Assembly (NCBI GenBank): GCA_018398765.1
Contig: JAHBMJ010005027.1
Coordinates: 64,001 to 75,246, forward strand
Length of the DNA: 11,246 nucleotides
Source of the DNA: Chromera velia
Lineage: Eukaryota > Sar > Chromeraceae
Reading direction: 5' to 3'
Positions within the stretch are counted from its first letter, which is position 1; every line of letters begins with the position of its first letter. Shown here in pieces: positions 1-7,437 of this stretch. The notes below the pieces were generated by a model, which saw only the letters and a list, made by a program, of their open reading frames with translations, made no database searches and was not told the DNA's origin. Position numbers and translations under genes: made by a program.

Positions 1-210
1 ATGCCTTAATTACTTTACGTCTGCGTGCCCCTCAAGTAACTTGCATGGAGTTGTACATACATACGACACACGTGTGGTCCCGCAAAGCATACTTCACTGC
101 CGTGGTCCCCACCCCATGGCAGTACACAATTTAGATATGCCCAAGCCCCTGATGGTATGCATCAATTAGCAGACCCCTAAATAGCTCCCCGAGGCACTCA
201 CCCAACTGGT
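1..210. other. Left flank, no gene seen
   Basis: No open frame or RNA gene can be supported here. The stretch is mixed-composition DNA running into the left end of the first TIR element at about 211. It has no similarity that I can see to the flank of the second copy, which is what is expected if the two copies sit at unrelated insertion sites. Confidence 0.5.
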
Positions 211-1055
211 TGGGTGTATCCCATAATAAATAGAGTTTATATGGAAAAACATATGTTTTGAGCCGTCCGGACACTTTTCACCCTAAGCTTGACCCTGAAC
301 AACCGCGTTTTCTTTCTGTATTCGTTTTGCCTAGGCATAAACATTCATATGCCTGACCCGTTGGCAGTTAGCAGCTGCCAGTCAACAGGAAGACTGACAG
401 TCTGACAAGTTGGGTGCCTGCAGACAGAGAGGGGCATGTATAAGTGAGGAAGAAACAAGAACACAGAAAGGCGTATAAAGACGTAAGTCATATTTTTATC
501 TAAGCTTTTCACTAAGCACAGAATGATGGAAACGGTTGTAAAAAGACCTAGAAAGCATGCAGCACAAGCCAGATAGAGCCTGCTGCAAGAACCTGGATTG
601 AAGACATAAATCAAAAAAAGTCATTCTTCTTTGCTCCTCAGCCTACACACCTAATTCACACTACATTTTTTACATCATTTTTTAGCCTAAAAAGTCAAAC
701 CAAAGTGCGGTCTCACCCGGAATAATATTTAAAATGATGTTTCTGGTCTTCTTTTTCAACCTTCTAACCAGAAACATACTCAAATTTGGCAACAGGGGGC
801 CACAGAGAGATGAAACGAAAAGGAGACGCATGCATGGATACGAATTGGCATAGACGGTCAAACAGCTCAGTGCGCATCAGCATATGGAGTGTGCGTAAGC
901 ACCCAGTCGGGCAATTTTATCACACTCATACAGAAAAAGTCTGCCTGATATGCTTGGACGGCTGCTGGTTTAGATTTTGGTATAAGTTTGGGAATTCTCA
1001 ATAATAAATCTAGTAATAAATAAAGTCAGACTCTATTTATTATTGAGAATTCCCA
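211..1055 (+). mobile_element. TIR element, copy A (non-autonomous DNA transposon-like)
   Basis: This is one of two direct copies of the same sequence in the window; the other is 1750-2514. From about 224 to 936 it aligns almost without gaps to 1763-2476. The right end (1032-1055) is a clean terminal repeat, reading GGGAATTCTCAATAATAAAT on the minus strand. The left end starts with TGGG at 211 and keeps ATAATAAATAGAG, but the bases between have changed. No open frame is conserved between the copies, so it is probably non-coding and would need a transposase from elsewhere. No target-site duplication is obvious. Copy A is about 80 bp longer than B because of extra sequence near its right end, where a second, inverted element terminus lies (see the foldback at 941-1107). 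Classification as a MITE-like element is inferred from the TIRs, size and lack of coding; the superfamily cannot be told. Confidence 0.65.
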
Positions 1056-1107
1056 AGCTTATGCCAAAATCTGAACCAGCAGCCGTCCGAGCACATCAAG
1101 CAGGCAG
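941..1107. repeat. Foldback: 70-bp inverted arms around a 25-base loop
   Basis: The left arm (941-1009) and right arm (1035-1107) are reverse complements apart from a few substitutions and a short gap near the outer ends; the loop is 1010-1034. The inner 20 bases of each arm are the terminal repeat of the TIR element, arranged as two ends facing each other. The outer 50 bases of each arm (CTGCCTG, GGACGGCTGCTGGTT and GATTTTGG on the left) lie outside the terminal repeat, and beyond 1055 they lie outside copy A. The loop start (CTAGTAATAAATAAAGTC) resembles the inverted right end of copy B, so 990-1030 looks like an inverted second right terminus. This could be an internal-deletion derivative with long TIRs or an inverted duplication formed by hairpin or template-switch repair. 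Confidence 0.75.
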
Positions 1108-1749
1108 GTGATTAATTAAGTGAAACATATTAAAAAAAAAGAGAGACATTGTCTCTTGCCCCATCGTTGTCTCACAATCAGTGATTCAGTTCCTCTCCGA
1201 GGTAACCAGCTCGCGCTGCACGCACTCATGAACTATTGGTTCATGTTTTGGTTATGAGCTGCCAAAAATTTATTTATAGGCAAAAACTCTTCTTCTGAGG
1301 GGCGAAAACCCCGCTAAAACTACGCCTAAACCCCCTTTAAAAACCATAAAATTCATTTTTCAAAGAGACTCTGCCAAAAATTCAGGAGCACGAACCAGCT
1401 GCCCTCTATTCTGCTCTTCAGACCCATGCACAGTCATTTAAAGCAAAACAAGAGGACTTACCACAAAAAAAAGGAATTTGCTTTATGTCTTGGTCCTGCA
1501 CATATGGAGGGGGATGGGGTGTCAGCCAAACTACGAAAAAAAAAAGGCCCTTCAAGAGGGGGGGTGCACAGCAGGGAGGGGGGAGAAAGGCTAAAAAACT
1601 GGGAAAAGCAGACAAAATACATTTTCGCACATATAAGAGAACAACCAGAAAACCAAAGGAACCTGTAAACGAATATTCCCTCCTAGATGCATTGATACAT
1701 AGAACTTTGAGGCTCGACCTTAGCTGCCTTTTGAGAGATACACAACACT
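1108..1749. other. Spacer between the two TIR elements, no gene supported
   Basis: AT-rich sequence with homopolymer A and G runs around 1130-1140 and 1465-1590. Open frames of 80-131 codons exist on both strands around 1418-1813, but they overlap one another, are rich in low-complexity residues and show no recognisable domain. A small hairpin (CATGAAC, loop TATTG, GTTCATG) lies at 1227-1245. I see no RNA gene. Confidence 0.5.
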
Positions 1750-2514
1750 TGGGAAATCTCAATAATAAATAGAGTTTATATGGAAAAACGCATGTTTTGA
1801 GCCGTCCGGACACTTTTCACCCTAAGTTTGACCCTGAACAACTGCGTTTTCTTTCTGCATTCGTTTTGCCTAGGTATGAACATTCGTATGCCTGACCCGT
1901 TGGCAGTTAGCAGCTGCCAGTCAATAGGAAGACTGGCAGTCTGACAAGTTGGGTGCCTGCAGATAGAGAGGGCATGCATAACTGAGGAAGAAACAAGAGC
2001 ACAGAAAGGCGTATAAAGACGTAAGTCATATTTTTATCTAAGCTTTTCACCAAGCACAGAAAGATGGAAACGGTTGCAAAAAAACTTACAAAAGCATGCA
2101 GCACAAGCCAGATAGAGCCTGCTGCAAGAACCTGGATTGAAGACACAAATCAAAAAAAGTCATTCTTCTTTGCTTCTCAGCCCACACACCTGATTGATAC
2201 TACATTTTTTGCATCATTTTTTGGCCTAAAAAGTCAAACCAAGGCGCGGTCTCACCCAGAGTAATATTTAAGGTGATGTTTCTGGTCTTCTTTTTCAATC
2301 TTCTAACCAGAAACATACTCAAATTTAGCAACAGGAGGCCACAGAAAGATGAAACGAAAAGGAGACGCATGCATGGGTACGAATTGGCATAGACGGTCAA
2401 ACAACTCAGTGCGCATCAGCACATGGAGTGCGCACAAGTACCCAGTCGGGCAATTTTGTCACACCCATACAGAAAGATTCTATTTACTAGTCTATTTATT
2501 ATTGAGAATTCCCA
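1750..2514 (+). mobile_element. TIR element, copy B (non-autonomous DNA transposon-like)
   Basis: This 765-bp copy has well-preserved ends. Bases 1750-1773 and 2491-2514 are inverted repeats of 24 bases with one mismatch (core GGGAANTCTCAATAATAAAT). The interior matches copy A at roughly 93%, with differences that are nearly all transitions and two or three single-base indels. Small frames in A and B do not stay open in parallel: an indel near 430/1970 changes the minus-strand frame. The interior is therefore probably non-coding. No clear target-site duplication flanks it (ACT before, TAG after). It is in the same orientation as copy A, about 0.7 kb away, so unequal exchange between the copies is possible. 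Superfamily is unknown. Confidence 0.7.
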
Positions 2515-2890
2515 TAGGTCTAGCTATAGGTTCGGTTCGTATTTCCGTTAATCCTAATTGCTCTACATAAGTACCCCCCTTGCGAGATGTGCTGAGGTCC
2601 CTGCATGCCTAGGGCCTCGTACTCTTAATCACTCCCTGCCTTGCTGGATGTGTTTGGGTAATCTATCGATTCGATGTGAAAGTGGGATACAAAAATAGAG
2701 ACTGATCAACACTTCCTCCACTGATCTCCCCTTCTCCGGCTTTTCCTTTCCTTTTCTATTCCTTGTGTCGATACTGAATATTTCAAAGAATTCTTTTCTC
2801 TTCAACAGTGTTACTCCTTTCTTTCCCTCTTCGATCATGCAACGGGTCTCTTCAACCTTGTACTTTTTCTCTACAAAATTGCGGTGCACA

Positions 2891-2910
2891 TGCATGCATG
2901 CATGCATGCA
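2891..2910. repeat. (TGCA)5 palindromic tetranucleotide repeat
   Basis: Five perfect TGCA units in a row. The sequence equals its own reverse complement and contains overlapping TGCATGCA sites. TGCATGCA is a known ApiAP2 recognition sequence in apicomplexans. Whether it has a regulatory role here is not shown, because no gene start can be placed next to it. Confidence 0.9.
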
Positions 2911-2953
2911 TTGGGGGATCGCCCCGGCCCCCCGCGCCCCCCCCCGCGGCCCT
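2911..2953 (-). other. G-run cluster with G-quadruplex potential (minus strand)
   Basis: On the minus strand this stretch has successive runs of nine, six, four and five guanines separated by one to a few bases (plus-strand C runs at about 2923-2947 and a G run at 2913-2917). Four closely spaced G tracts are what intramolecular quadruplex formation requires. It lies directly beside the (TGCA)5 block. The function, if any, is unknown. Confidence 0.4.
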
Positions 2954-3587
2954 GCATGCATTGTATTCAGCTGATGCTTTCACACACATGCATGCACTGC
3001 ATGTTTTTTCACTCTTTCGGGTCCTTCCTTCGCGGTCTACAATGCTCTCAATGGTCTGTTTTCTCAACGTCCTTATCCTTTTCCGGTGCCTGCAGAGTGT
3101 ACTCCTGGCAGTCTGACGGAAACTTTGAGGGGTGGTGCATGCGCTAATTTCCGTCTCTTTGAGATGTCAGACTTACCGTTACCACATGCATAGACTTCAT
3201 TCGCTCTGAATCGATTCAATCACTTCGGAATCAAGTGGAATCTTTTACAGAGAGAATGATGGCTCGGGGTGGAGGCCTCTTTTTCTGGCGCTGTCTTCTG
3301 CTTCTATCTGCAGGTAGGGTTAATGCATAGGTCGTCGAAAGACCGTGAGGGCGTCTACTGCTCTCGTGCGGCAATGACGGGCAACGAATAAGAAGGAACG
3401 GTACCAGCCGGGGAAGAGCGGCAGGAACTAGCGACAAGAAGCTAAAGAACCTTCTCGTACTCTAGTGCTTCTGCACTTCTCGTGCCCACAAGACCAAGAA
3501 GGACCGCAGGGAAAAAAGAAAGAGTCGCTGCTGACCTTCACATCCCGGATCCCTCGGAGACCCCAGATCCTTAGTACACCCCAGTTG

Positions 3588-3695
3588 CGCTCTACACCTT
3601 GCTCCCGCTCTACACCCCTCTCCCGCTCTACACCCCTCTCCCCCTCTACACCCCTCTCCCGCTCTACACCCCTCTCCAGCTCTACACCCCACTTC
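3588..3695. repeat. 18-bp minisatellite, six units
   Basis: Six tandem units of CGCTCTACACCCCTCTCC start at 3588, 3606, 3624, 3642, 3660 and 3678. Units 2, 3 and 5 are identical, unit 4 has one change, and units 1 and 6 at the edges are more diverged, as is usual for a tandem array. Because 18 is a multiple of three, open frames run through it on both strands (six-residue repeats such as STPLSR on plus and GVERER on minus). These frames follow from the repeat length and are not evidence of coding. Confidence 0.95.
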
Positions 3696-4320
3696 AACTT
3701 TGCTCCGTACCAGCCGAACCCTCGCACCTGCACATAGAGAACGCACAAGAAACTGCTGTCTCGTTTTTTGTGCGAGCTCGTCAGGGTGAGGAAAAGACAG
3801 CTGCTGTTTCGACCTTGGAAAAAAAAGGCGGGGCTGCCGAAGATCTGCGGGCAGGGTGGGGGGAGTGAAGGCATCTGAACAGCATGGCCGTGATGGATGC
3901 TGAAGGTCTGAAGGAATCAGATGAGCAGGTCTGTCTAAAAGGCGGCCAGTCGACGGGTCCGTGGGGGCCCGAAAACGCAGCGTGCTGGAGAGCGGTGCAC
4001 CCGACGAAAAGACGGATACGAATCCCCGATACAGATGAGCAAGACAGCTAGGGCATACCCAAAAAATTGGAGGGTGCTGACCTTCTTTTTCCTTCAGCTC
4101 AGGGACCTCGTCTTGCTTCCATTCCGAGAATGGCACGGGTCCTGCATGCGGGCGGAAAAGTTGAACAAGGGTTGCTGAGTCAAAGTGCAGGGAGCGGGGG
4201 TCTGGAAACGTTCTGAGAGGAATGCAGTCGAATGGGAGCCCGTCGAATTAAGGAGCGGGAAGACCGACAAAGAGACGCAAAAGACGAACGGTGCAGTCAC
4301 TTCTTTTGTTGGTGTGGCTC
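3696..4320. other. Region downstream of the five-exon gene, no gene supported
   Basis: Open frames cover this stretch on both strands, but none has a recognisable domain. On the minus strand a pyrimidine-rich acceptor (ending GCATGCAG, about 4142-4149) precedes a protein-like stretch (PFSEWKQDEVPELKEKE, about 4078-4135) and then a donor-like GTCAGC. This could be a further exon of the minus-strand gene. However, I could not join it in phase to the exon that ends near 4321, so I do not annotate it. Confidence 0.35.
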
Positions 4321-5246
4321 TCACCACCAGAAGGGTCTCTGAGTTGTCGTCAGACGAGATCGCTGAATTTCCTGCTGAGTGCTGGAGGTGGAAAAGAAAA
4401 TGGAAGGCAGTCTTTGGGCCGCACTGGTCTGCCTGGAACATGACTTCACACTACATCGGTGTGCACTCATACATTTCCCTCCTCCGAAAAAGATCGTACG
4501 GAAAGCATTACAACAATCAGACAACAGAAGGTGCCTTCGCAGATGACAGTGCGGCGTGTGATGAGGTGGGGGCAGGGGGGGGTTGGGGCCAACTGGGGGA
4601 CCCCGGGAGGGCTGAAGCGGAACCCATTCCGGGATGTGCTTTCTCGCAACTTCAAGTGCATGTGGTTGGGAGCAGACCCGGCACAGGCAGGCAGCCCTCT
4701 ATGCAAAAGAAAAGGGCAAAAAGAGAGAAAGGACACATGGAGGAGGAGGAGCAGGGAGAGAACAGGGGGATGGAGCCACAAGAACAGGCAGGAACAGCCT
4801 GGCTCAAGACATGGACCTTGGGTGAATCAAGTGACTCACCTTGCCTCCCACGGGGCCCTTCTTCTTCACCTGTCCGAGCACTTTCTTGTAGAATGGGTCC
4901 TCCCGGACCCTCCTGGCGGCTTGGTCAGAAAGGGGCGAGGCCCTCGGTGCCTGCTGCCCCTCATCTGCATCGAAACAGGGCACGTATATGGAAATAAACA
5001 GACTGCTTGCATATGAATACTTCTGACAAGAAGCTCCTGACTGACTATGTGCGCAAACATTCGTAGCCTCTGCACTGTGGCATCTCATCGCTAGGACTGA
5101 CCGAGCCAGGAGTTGAGGAAGGAAAGAAAGAAGAAAAGAAGGCACACACACACACACACACACACACATTGGACGGTTTTTGTACGTAGGAAAGAGAAAG
5201 AAAGAAAGAAAGAAAAGAAAGAAGGAAAGAAAGAAGGAAGGAAGGA

Positions 5247-5278
<32 letters not shown>

Positions 5279-6092
5279 CAGAAAGAAAGCTAGGACTGAC
5301 CACAGCGTCGAGCAGGGAGGCCAAGGACACCAGGGGCTGCTGCCTCCTCGTCCTCTGGAGATTCATCTTCCTCCAAGGCCCCCCCATCTCCCCCCGCCAG
5401 GACCTCTCTGGTCGGCTCCACGTACGTCCAGGTCTCCACCCGTCCCTCCGTACCTCACGGCGAGTGTGCGTGAAGGCCGTGATGAAGCCGTTTGTCCTCG
5501 GTAAAGTTCGTCCGTGCTTCTTCATGTGGAGAACAAGGGCGGGTCCGTCGCAAAGTAGAACTTCGTCACAGGGGACATCGTCTTCCCAGAAGCCGATGAG
5601 CTCGTTAGCCATCTTGGAACGGGCCCCCGTGGCAAACTGCCAGGGAGGAATGCCGAAAAAAGCTCTCGCTGCCTTCCACGAGAACGAGACAACCTACTCC
5701 GTCGTCGAGACTTTTTCCACCTTGAGTCCCTCTTTGAAGTCCAGGAACGTTTCTTTCACGTCTTTCTCCTTCTGCGCCTTCGGATTCCCCCAGTGACAGG
5801 GGAAGAGCGAGCATGTTTGGTTAAAGGTGAGGGGCAGGTCATCCCACCCAAACTGGACGAGAGAGAAAAAATTGAAGAGCGGGGTTGGATCGCAAAACAC
5901 TCCACTCTCCAACTGCATCTCACTCGACAGGCCAGGGGGAACCAGCTGCAGTTCTTCACTGGTGAAAACAAGGAGGAAGGAAGGAGGGGCGGCTGTCAGA
6001 TGCCGCCCTTTTCTCTTCAGATGAGCGGTGACCTTTTCACCGACTTCGTGCTGAACCGCCCTGACGAAAGATTCGCCGAAGTGCTCAGACAT
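4321..6092 (-). CDS. Putative five-exon gene, function unknown
   Basis: I do not recognise the family. The model was built by hand from open frames and GT-AG sites: exons 6092-5721, 5636-5459, 5354-5301, 4964-4840 and 4698-4321. Introns are 84, 104, 336 and 141 nt, with donors GTGGAA, GTGAGG, GTCAGT and GTGAGT and acceptors GGCAG, CCAG, GCAG and ATAG. Intron phases agree at all four joins (0, 1, 1, 0). The first two introns remove an in-frame TAG (5694-5696) and explain a frame change near 5457 that would otherwise look like damage. The predicted product is about 368 residues. It has no signal peptide or membrane span. Exons 3-4 are charged (DEEAAAPG, then a basic KKVLGQVKKKGP segment), and exon 5 begins with a Cys-rich CLCRVC stretch. 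The ATG follows an A10 run, 13 bases after an acceptor-like site (6106), so an upstream exon is likely. The 3' end is uncertain: a donor-like GTGAGA (4319-4324) overlaps the stop. An alternative is a pseudogene with a stop and a frameshift. Confidence 0.4.
5143..5168. repeat. (CA)13 microsatellite
   Basis: Thirteen uninterrupted CA units. It lies inside a predicted intron of the minus-strand gene and inside the 186-bp insert. The lack of interruptions suggests recent expansion. Confidence 0.97.
5189..5289. repeat. Imperfect (GAAA)n / (GGAA)n microsatellite
   Basis: About 100 bases of GAAA units with GGAA, GAGA and GACA variants. On the minus strand this is a CTTT pyrimidine tract within the predicted intron, immediately downstream of the donor. 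It abuts the second 13-bp direct repeat, in the position that a 3' simple-repeat tail would take if the insert were retroposed. Confidence 0.95.
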
Positions 6093-6257
6093 TTTTTTTT
6101 TCAAGCTGCAAAACAACAAAAGAAGAGGAAAGCACTGAAGCACGACTACAAAAGAGCACAGGGAATCCGACTGAAGCACTTTCAATTGGAAAAATAGTCT
6201 CACAGACTCTAAGAACCTCCACACTTTCAAGAACGAAGTCTGTGCTTCTGAGCGAAT

Positions 6258-6363
6258 CTGAGGTCGCAACTGCTTCTGAGGTCACAACAGTCTCCGGCCC
6301 CGGAAAGCGCGCGGCCCCGGAAAGATGAGGTCAAAATTTTGGCAGATTTGAATTCCTGAGGTC
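6258..6363. repeat. Four scattered TGAGGTC motifs and a doubled GGCCCCGGAAAG
   Basis: TGAGGTC lies at 6259, 6277, 6326 and 6357; three of the copies are preceded by C. Between the second and third, GGCCCCGGAAAG is repeated 17 bp apart (6296-6307 and 6313-6324). On the minus strand these read GACCTCA and CTTTCCGGGGCC, 170-270 bases before the predicted ATG of the minus-strand gene. Clustered short motifs upstream of a gene can be transcription-factor sites, but no factor is implied here. Confidence 0.5.
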
Positions 6364-6453
6364 CTGACAGTCATTTTTGGCATATGCCGTCGCCCCTAGG
6401 ACCGGGCGGTGAGCTCAATATCATGCATATATGGGGATCCGCCCCTCATACAC

Positions 6454-6552
6454 GGGGACGCGGCATGCATAACAAAAGCCTCAATCATCAATTCCAGTTG
6501 ATCGAAATATATGGGGACGCGGCATGCATGAAAAAACCCTCAATCATCATTT
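6454..6552. repeat. Two 40-bp direct repeats, 59-bp period, with TGCATGC-like core
   Basis: Unit 1 (6454-6493) and unit 2 (6513-6552) both begin GGGGACGCGGCATGCAT and end TCAATCATC followed by an A/T run, with four mismatches over 40 bases. ATATATGGGG precedes unit 2 and also occurs at 6427-6436 before unit 1. Each unit holds a GCATGC palindrome. They may be remnants of a tandem array or duplicated binding sites. Confidence 0.8.
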
Positions 6553-6809
6553 TGGTAGGTCGGGGGCCTCTGAGGGCCCCGGGGTCGCCACAAACGATAG
6601 GACCGGATAGGTGTGTACCTAAAATGTTTTTTGACCGTAAAACCAATTTAATTTTTACATAAGGCTCATGCACATAAGGTCAGGTACCCGTGTAAAGCCA
6701 CTGAGTACACACTTTTTTCGTTTTTAAATAGGAAAACGTTCACGATCACTTTAGTACCTACTAGGACCTCCTTGAATTCCTACTAGTTTGGTATACGCAT
6801 AGCCTATAG

Positions 6810-7309
6810 TGTTGAGCATACGTAGGGCTAGCGTATAGGACCATAACTTCTACTTACGTGTATCTACGCAAAGGTCTGTTCGTCTGGTCGTTCATCTTTC
6901 AACTCCTTCTAGATCGAGAGATTTCAGGTTGGCTACTCAGAACAGATACGATCGGTCAGTCAGATGGCATGCGTGCACGCGTTGTGCATATAATACGGTA
7001 TTCATCTGTATCGGTCCACTTAAATGCATGTCACCTCTGTATTTGCTGTGTCCATCTTTCTGACGTCTGTTTAGTCTCTGTGTTATTCTGTTGTGTGTGA
7101 ACTCACTTCTGTGGTATTTCTTTTTCCATGTATTCATGCATGCATTGCAAACTGCATGAGCGCTCTGCATGTGCGCGCGGTACTTATTGCCTGACATCGC
7201 CTTGCGCTTTCTTTATCACTCGGCGTGCGTGCATGAATTCTTTCTGGTCCCGTCTCGCGCTTTCTTTATCGCTCGGCGTGCACGCATGAATTCTTTCTGG
7301 TCCCCAACA
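6810..7309 (-). repeat. Candidate 3' LTR (500 bp) of the Ty3/gypsy element
   Basis: On the minus strand the segment begins TGTTGGGG and ends CTCAACA, giving short inverted ends (TGTTG...CAACA) with the 5'-TG...CA-3' termini usual for LTRs. A purine-rich tract (7310-7327) lies immediately before it, about 110 bases after the stop of the pol frame, which is where a 3' LTR should be. It contains a duplicated 48-bp unit near its start, in U3 position, and a TATA-like TATTATATGC further in. The partner 5' LTR lies beyond the right edge, so neither the boundaries nor a target-site duplication (candidate TATAG at 6805-6809) can be confirmed here. Confidence 0.5.
7204..7304. repeat. 48-bp tandem duplication within the LTR
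   Basis: Bases 7204-7251 and 7257-7304 are the same 48-bp unit (GCGCTTTCTTTATC ... ATTCTTTCTGGTCCC) with three mismatches and a 53-bp period. In LTRs, duplicated U3 segments often carry enhancer elements. Each unit includes a GTGC(A/G)(C/T)GCATGAATTC stretch. Confidence 0.95.
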
Positions 7310-7327
7310 ACCACTCCCCCCCCTTAA
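7310..7327 (-). promoter_or_regulatory. Candidate polypurine tract (plus-strand primer)
   Basis: On the minus strand this reads AAGGGGGGGGAGTGG just before the putative LTR start TGTTGG. In LTR retrotransposons an RNase H-resistant purine run at this exact place primes second-strand DNA synthesis. The two bases between the run and TG, and the T inside the tract, are small departures. Confidence 0.5.
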
Positions 7328-7437
7328 CTCTGCTTGTCCCTGAGCAGAACGCAACAAAGAAAGAATGGAAAGGACCTCAGCATCAGCGTATGCAAATCAG
7401 CGCAATCATTACAAGGTTCCAGAAGCATGAAAATCAT

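Larger units (their letters stand above)
2515..3587. other. Long region without a supported gene
   Basis: The plus strand is pyrimidine-rich at 2700-2880 and 3000-3110, so long frames open on the opposite strand (2629-2961 minus, 110 codons) without any domain. There are many TGCATG-type motifs (2602, 2891-2910, 2953, 2988, 3137). On the minus strand a donor-like GGTAAGT occurs near 3171-3177, but I could not connect it to an exon. Nothing else is supported. Confidence 0.5.
4965..5300 (-). other. Intron carrying microsatellites
   Basis: This is the third intron of the putative gene. Its donor reads G|GTCAGTCC at 5301/5300 and its acceptor CGATGCAG at 4965-4972. It interrupts a codon after the first base, and the flanking exons then read GAT-GAG-GGG in frame. 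On the minus strand it contains a long CT-rich tract and a TG repeat; such pyrimidine tracts are compatible with splicing. Without the inserted 199-bp unit (see the direct repeats) it would be 137 nt, close to its neighbours. Confidence 0.4.
5090..5301. repeat. 13-bp direct repeats flanking a 186-bp simple-sequence insert
   Basis: GCTAGGACTGACC occurs at 5090-5102 and again at 5289-5301. Between them lies a 186-bp segment made largely of a GA-rich stretch, (CA)13 and an imperfect (GAAA)n tract. The pattern resembles a target-site duplication around an insertion that ends in simple sequence, as made by target-primed reverse transcription. A replication-slippage or repair duplication is also possible. 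On the minus strand the repeat reads GGTCAGTCCTAGC, which contains the donor of the intron above, so the donor is present twice. Confidence 0.7.
6106..6809. other. Upstream region of the minus-strand gene, no coding supported
   Basis: At 6106 a minus-strand acceptor-like site (TTTTGTTGTTTTGCAG) precedes the first annotated exon, so part of this stretch is probably an intron plus a 5' exon or promoter. Minus-strand frames reach 6285, but no exon can be fixed. The rest holds short repeats (6258-6363, 6296-6324, 6454-6552), listed separately. Positions 6560-6809 are AT-rich with several GTATA/TATAG palindromic fragments and show nothing further. Confidence 0.45.

Noticed and set aside
345-614. 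Minus-strand frame in TIR copy A and its counterpart at 1907-2146
   Set aside because: The two readings agree only in the middle (LCLVKSLDKNMTYVFIRLSV) and shift frame on either side because of indels, so no protein is conserved.
786-1004. Small plus-strand frames shared by both TIR elements (also 2349-2570)
   Set aside because: They share a KRKGDACM...NWHRRSN stretch, but this follows from the DNA similarity of the copies. The ends differ, and the start used at 786 is not conserved in the second copy.
1227-1245. Seven-base hairpin (CATGAAC/GTTCATG) as an RNA element or terminator
   Set aside because: It is short, without a U-run or conserved partner, and expected by chance in AT-rich spacer DNA.
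2629-2961. Minus-strand open frame of 110 codons
   Set aside because: It is complementary to a pyrimidine-rich stretch, which opens a Lys/Glu-rich frame by composition, and it includes the TGCA and G-run blocks. No domain is visible.
3462-4136. Minus-strand open frame of 224 codons
   Set aside because: Much of it runs through the 18-bp minisatellite and low-complexity sequence. Only the first 20 or so codons look protein-like, and they could not be joined in phase to the neighbouring gene.
4185-4997. Plus-strand open frame of 270 codons
   Set aside because: Its second half is antisense to the predicted exons at 4321-4964, where the minus strand has better splice signals and phase agreement. 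It has no recognised domain. The first 90 codons look moderately protein-like, so it is not fully excluded.
5430-5696. Reading the minus-strand gene as a pseudogene with a stop at 5694 and a frameshift near 5457
   Set aside because: Two introns (5637-5720 and 5355-5458) with reasonable sites and matching phases explain both breaks. RNA evidence would be needed to settle this.
5113-5796. Plus-strand open frame of 227 codons
   Set aside because: It starts in CA and GAAA microsatellites, which are open in many frames, and is antisense to predicted exons of the minus-strand gene.
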